The notes beneath the pieces were generated by a model that made no database searches, was not told the DNA's origin, and saw only the letters and a program-made list of their open reading frames with translations. A program made the translations under genes and the position numbers. Below, one piece after another: positions 4,875 through 5,901 of a DNA stretch of 5,901 nt; the first letter of the stretch is position 1; each line of letters begins with the position of its first letter. Location: contig JAIOTH010000022.1 of assembly GCA_021106915.1 (NCBI GenBank), positions 1 through 5,901 of the forward strand. Direction: 5' to 3'. Source of the DNA: a bacterium (GTDB taxonomy: Bacteria > Patescibacteriota > Patescibacteriia > UBA1558 > S5-K13).

Positions 4875-5222
4875 TTATAATTTTAAGTCTTCTACCTCAG
4901 TATCAGCAGCCTCTGTAGCAGGTGCTACTGGTGCCTCTTCTGTGCTTTCAGTTCTAGGAGCTGGTCTTTCAGTTCCTTCTGGTTGGTTAATTTTTAAATT
5001 AACTCGAGCATTGTTTTTAGCTCCAACTACTCTTAGCAAAGTTCTAATTGCTCTAGCAGTGTTTCCTCTTCTTCCGATTACTTGACCCATGTCTGCTGGA
5101 TCAACATCAAGAGTTAATAATACGCCCATTTCGTCAACAGTTCTGTCAACCTTTACCTTGTCTGGATTATCAACAAGGAATTTAATAGTAGTTTCTAAGA
5201 AATCTTTGTCTTGGTCTGCCAT
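4875..5222 (-). CDS. khpA: KH-domain RNA-binding protein KhpA
   Basis: This 115-residue protein holds a single KH domain of the KhpA type. Residues 5-20 form the first helix, 28-41 the strands (VDEMGVLLTLDV), and the RNA-binding GXXG loop is G50-R-R-G53 inside MGQVIGRRGNTARAIRTLL. The end of the domain is ARVNLKI (72-78). KhpA proteins bind many RNAs in the cytoplasm, in several bacteria as a partner of KhpB/Jag, and affect cell division and translation. The typical protein is about 75-85 residues. Here a tail of about 33 residues, rich in Glu, Pro, Ala and Thr, follows and is probably disordered. The usual neighbours rpsP and rimM are absent from this window, although trmD is next downstream. 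It has its own promoter and terminator, with only a weak ribosome site (AAGAG). Confidence 0.93.
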   Translation of the reverse strand: MADQDKDFLETTIKFLVDNPDKVKVDRTVDEMGVLLTLDVDPADMGQVIGRRGNTARAIRTLLRVVGAKNNARVNLKINQPEGTERPAPRTESTEEAPVAPATEAADTEVEDLKL

Positions 5223-5251
5223 TTTTTTACTCTTAATTATTAATTTGCTAC

Positions 5252-5271
5252 ATGTTATAAATTTATAACAT
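5252..5271 (-). promoter_or_regulatory. Perfect 20-bp palindrome at the expected khpA transcription start
   Basis: ATGTTATAAATTTATAACAT is its own reverse complement. It starts about eight bases past the -10 hexamer, so it would either form the very 5' end of the khpA mRNA or act as an operator. Confidence 0.65.
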
Positions 5272-5278
5272 TAAAGGG

Positions 5279-5307
5279 AGTATAGCATGGCTGGGCTAGA
5301 TTGTCAA
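5279..5307 (-). promoter_or_regulatory. khpA promoter, near consensus
   Basis: On the minus strand TTGACA (5307-5302) and TATACT (5284-5279) are separated by exactly 17 bases. The -35 hexamer lies inside a perfect inverted repeat, TAGATT-GTC-AATCTA (5297-5311). The expected leader is about 50 bases. Confidence 0.85.
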
Positions 5308-5340
5308 TCTAAAAAAGTGAAAATTAATTCAAAGAATGCC

Positions 5341-5367
5341 TTGTATATTATTAATTAAAGATATAAT
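5341..5367 (+). promoter_or_regulatory. Possible promoter of the small gene at 5400
   Basis: A perfect TATAAT (5362-5367) has TTGTAT (5341-5346) in front of it, with a short 15-base spacer. In such AT-rich sequence the -10 match alone is weak evidence. Confidence 0.4.
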
Positions 5368-5399
5368 ATTAAAAATATATTAACATTAATTATAAATAT

Positions 5400-5654
5400 A
5401 TGACTAAGTTTGAATTTGTCCATGAAAATAATAGAAAATTAGGTTTAGTATCTACAGCAATCAATAGTTCTAAGAATGAACTTCTAAACAGTCCTTATAA
5501 TTATTTACATATTTTGAAAAAACAAGCTAAAAAATGTCATTTAGATTTAGGAGTTTTGAATCAAAAAGTAATAGAAAAAATTAAAGCAGATAGTGGAGGT
5601 GTTTTAGCAGAAAATTTGAAAAAATATGTAAATTTAAATAGTAAATGGAATTAA
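5400..5654 (+). CDS. Small soluble protein, unknown function
   Basis: This 84-residue protein is basic and largely helical in appearance. It has no membrane segment, signal peptide or recognised motif; a single cysteine (C46) lies in KKQAKKCHLDL. The middle and C-terminal parts (about 34-79) read as amphipathic helices. The ATG follows a plausible -10 element by about 32 bases but has no Shine-Dalgarno sequence, as for the core genes on the other strand and unlike the plus-strand membrane genes. It is divergent from khpA, with 177 bases between. No clear terminator with a T-run follows. It could be a lineage-specific small protein or, less likely, a chance open frame; the balanced amino acid composition favours a real gene. 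Confidence 0.5.
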   Translation: MTKFEFVHENNRKLGLVSTAINSSKNELLNSPYNYLHILKKQAKKCHLDLGVLNQKVIEKIKADSGGVLAENLKKYVNLNSKWN

Positions 5655-5701
5655 GTATTTGAAGAATTATATTTTGAAAAATAATTTGATAAAAAAAGCT
5701 T

Positions 5702-5729
5702 AACCCAGCCCTTCTAGAAGAGTTGGGTT
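5702..5729 (+). repeat. Hairpin after the small gene at 5400
   Basis: AACCCA (5702-5707) pairs with TGGGTT (5724-5729), with an inner CTT-CTAG-AAG stem. No T-run follows, so it is an imperfect terminator candidate. Its 3' arm contains the first copy of a GGGTTGAC direct repeat. Confidence 0.6.
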
Positions 5730-5811
5730 GACTCTGTTAAATAAAGCTAAATTTCATAAAATTTAGCTTTAAGATTTACATTTTTTATAAATCTTATTTA
5801 ACAGGGTTGAC
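5725..5811. repeat. Nested inverted-repeat element flanked by 8-bp direct repeats
   Basis: Terminal inverted repeats CTGTTAAATAA (5734-5744) and TTATTTAACAG (5794-5804) enclose two further hairpins. The first is AAAGCTAAATTT/AAATTTAGCTTT (5743-5754 with 5759-5770) and the second is AAGATTTA/TAAATCTT (5771-5778 with 5788-5795). Folded as one strand this makes a compact three-way junction. GGGTTGAC flanks it on both sides (5725-5732 and 5804-5811). It could be a tiny non-autonomous mobile element with target duplication, or a structured RNA. No protein-coding gene is seen in 5655-5901. Confidence 0.6.
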
Positions 5812-5833
5812 ACAAATTTAAAAAAGGTATAAC
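5807..5833 (+). promoter_or_regulatory. Probable promoter for a gene to the right of the window
   Basis: TTGACA (5807-5812) is followed by TATAAC (5828-5833) after a 15-base spacer, shorter than the usual 17. Its -35 overlaps the right-hand GGGTTGAC repeat. Another TTGACA at 5890-5895 is cut off by the window end. Confidence 0.5.
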
Positions 5834-5843
5834 ATTTCTTTAC

Positions 5844-5870
5844 ATATAGATTTTATCTATCTATATTTTT
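5844..5870 (+). repeat. AT-rich inverted repeat downstream of the right-edge promoter
   Basis: ATATAGAT (5844-5851) pairs with ATCTATAT (5859-5866), and a T5 run (5866-5870) follows. It lies a few bases past the expected start of transcription. It may be an operator or a weak attenuator; the stem has few G-C pairs. Confidence 0.4.
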
Positions 5871-5901
5871 AAATTGAAAAAAAAGATCATTGACAATTAA
5901 A

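Noticed and set aside
5699..5742. Integron attC-like site (GCTTAAC followed by GTTAAAT)
   Set aside because: The seven-base cores match the loose consensus, but they are only partly complementary, the arms are too short, and no integrase is seen.

Overview
This AT-rich window looks like chromosome from a Candidate Phyla Radiation (Patescibacteria, Parcubacteria-type) bacterium. The evidence is a short KhpA-type KH protein with an acidic tail, a TrmD of reduced length, a TrmB-like winged-helix regulator and very compact gene spacing. The lineage is an inference from how the proteins read; no database search was possible.

Layout. (1) 1-1842, plus strand: a tight operon of three small membrane proteins (positions 13, 240 and 506, joined by ATGA overlaps), then a 238-residue secreted beta-rich protein (1126-1842). 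Its promoter lies left of the window. (2) 1843-1978: a convergent intergenic stretch with two hairpin terminators. (3) 1979-2710, minus strand: a TrmB-like regulator whose promoter predicts a leaderless mRNA. (4) 2861-3735, plus strand: two more small membrane proteins, divergent from the regulator. Their control region carries a perfect palindrome, and the second gene ends inside its own terminator. (5) 3752-3939, minus strand: tRNA-Leu(UAG) with encoded CCA, a good promoter and a terminator. (6) 3936-4622, minus strand: trmD. A TACTAAT tandem array (4623-4726) abuts its start codon. (7) 4832-5307, minus strand: khpA with its own terminator and a near-consensus promoter flanked by two perfect palindromes. 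(8) 5400-5654, plus strand: a small unknown soluble protein. (9) 5655-5901: no gene; a nested inverted-repeat element flanked by 8-bp direct repeats, then a promoter for something to the right.

How it fits together. The minus strand holds the RNA and translation genes (khpA, trmD, tRNA-Leu). The tRNA carries G36-G37, the sequence TrmD methylates, so enzyme and substrate gene are neighbours. The plus strand holds unrecognised envelope genes, nearly all with very strong AAGGAGG ribosome binding sites, whereas the minus-strand genes have weak sites or none. The window may therefore hold two expression regimes: an SD-driven envelope module, possibly controlled in part by the TrmB-like regulator, and SD-poor core genes. 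The most notable oddities are an asparagine at the expected catalytic aspartate of TrmD, the repeat array used as the trmD leader, and a porin-like secreted protein in a lineage thought to lack a normal outer membrane.
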